Virus record (IMG/VR): IMGVR_UViG_3300042485_000296
Location: 1-20,532 of that record
DNA: 20,532 nt
Source of the DNA: a virus
Reading direction: 5' to 3' (one strand)
Shown here: piece after piece, positions 20,029 through 20,532 of the stretch
Position numbering within the stretch: position 1 is the first letter of the stretch
Layout of the letters: every line of letters starts with the position of its first letter
The notes under the pieces: generated by a model
Databases searched by the model: none
Told to the model about the DNA's origin: nothing
Seen by the model: the letters and a program-made list of their open reading frames with translations, nothing else
Made by a program: the position numbers and the translations under genes

Positions 20029-20532
20029 ATGACCACAATCATCGCAGTTCAAGGCAAGAGCAAAGTTGTCTTTGGCGCGGACTCGCAAGTAACTTCTGGT
20101 AATGGTCGAGTTCAAAGACATCGACAGATGGTTAAGATAACCCAGCGAGGTCAATACATAATTGCGGGTTCAGGGGAATGCGCTCCCTGTGATATTGCGC
20201 AACATATTTGGAAACCACCAACACCACAAAAAAATGACTGGGCTGACATCTATCATTTTATGATTGCGAAGGTTGTTCCTTCATTAAAGGTTTGTTTTAA
20301 GGAAGAAGAATATAAGTGGGATAAGGAAGATGGGGAAAGTAAGTTTAATTTTCTTATCGCATTAGGTGGTCAAGTCTTTGAAATAGCAGACGACATGAGC
20401 ATTACTCTTGACGCTACAGGATATTACGGAGTCGGTTCGGGTTCTCCTTACGCAATCGGCGCACTTGAGGCAGGGGCAACAGTTCAACAGGCTCTTGAAA
20501 TCGCAGCAAAAAATGACGCCTATACAAGTGCG
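20029..20532 (+). CDS. Proteasome/HslV-like Ntn-hydrolase protease (partial, 3' end missing)
   Basis: An open frame of 168 codons runs off the window end. It begins MTTIIAVQGKSKVVFGADSQ. After Met removal, Thr2 would be the N-terminal nucleophile, as in proteasome beta subunits and HslV (TTIV...). Asp18 in GADSQVTSGN matches the conserved Asp17. Lys36 in MVKI is the best candidate for Lys33 (two residues farther along), and IAGSGECAPCDI matches the GxxG oxyanion loop region. The length to the window end is close to a full HslV (about 175). No HslU or other ATPase partner is visible. A role in capsid maturation, host protein turnover or late regulation is possible. Assignment to the superfamily is strong; placement within it is not. 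Confidence 0.8.
   Translation, partial: MTTIIAVQGKSKVVFGADSQVTSGNGRVQRHRQMVKITQRGQYIIAGSGECAPCDIAQHIWKPPTPQKNDWADIYHFMIAKVVPSLKVCFKEEEYKWDKEDGESKFNFLIALGGQVFEIADDMSITLDATGYYGVGSGSPYAIGALEAGATVQQALEIAAKNDAYTSA

Noticed and set aside
1-20532. Integrase, attachment site, transposase or insertion sequence
   Set aside because: No such gene or terminal inverted repeat was seen; the window is a continuous late phage gene block.

Overview
This window is part of the late, structural gene block of a tailed double-stranded DNA phage (or prophage) with a siphovirus-type long tail. The host is most likely an actinobacterium. Clues are the DUF5047-like hub protein, the major tail proteins beginning MPTFRHGK, the tail assembly chaperone pair, the metallophosphoesterase among tail genes, and the GTG/TTG starts. 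The moderate G+C and the resemblance of many proteins to those of uncultured aquatic phages suggest a low-G+C aquatic actinobacterium. That host call is an inference. Every gene I can support lies on the + strand, and genes are packed tightly, with six TAATG stop/start overlaps.

Layout: 1-114 is the tail end of an unidentified gene, followed by a terminator-like hairpin. From 186 to 7189 lie twelve small or medium beta-rich proteins of fibre, adhesin or decoration type. They include two immunoglobulin/transthyretin-like paralogues, three proteins sharing a 'FxSIPxTYTxL' jelly-roll-like domain, and two large glycine-rich adhesins. From 7189 to 8761 lie four head-tail connection genes (adaptor, stopper, HK97 gp10-like neck protein, tail terminator). 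From 8764 to 10374 is an unusual insert: a Mu Com-like zinc ribbon, an overlapping basic protein and a metallophosphoesterase. After a structured 126-base leader, 10501-19360 is the tail module: an acidic EF-hand-like protein, two paralogous major tail proteins, a chaperone pair with a GGGAAAA -1 frameshift site, a 1306-residue tape measure, a fibronectin-type distal tail protein, a hub protein and a small OB-fold-like protein. From 19399 come two membrane proteins (holin candidates), a terminator, and the start of a proteasome/HslV-like Ntn-hydrolase running off the window end.

The most interesting points are: (1) the phage-encoded HslV-like protease behind its own terminator and probable leaderless promoter; (2) a Com-like zinc ribbon overlapping a downstream ORF whose GTG start lies in a hairpin, resembling Mu com-mom; (3) adhesin genes on the capsid side of the neck genes with none seen behind the tail hub, which raises the possibility of head fibres; (4) a shared hydrophobic-Gly-Gly C-terminus on four different fibre proteins; (5) a leader motif (AACCGAGTCC then AGAGACC) in front of two tail transcription or translation units; (6) twin major tail proteins.
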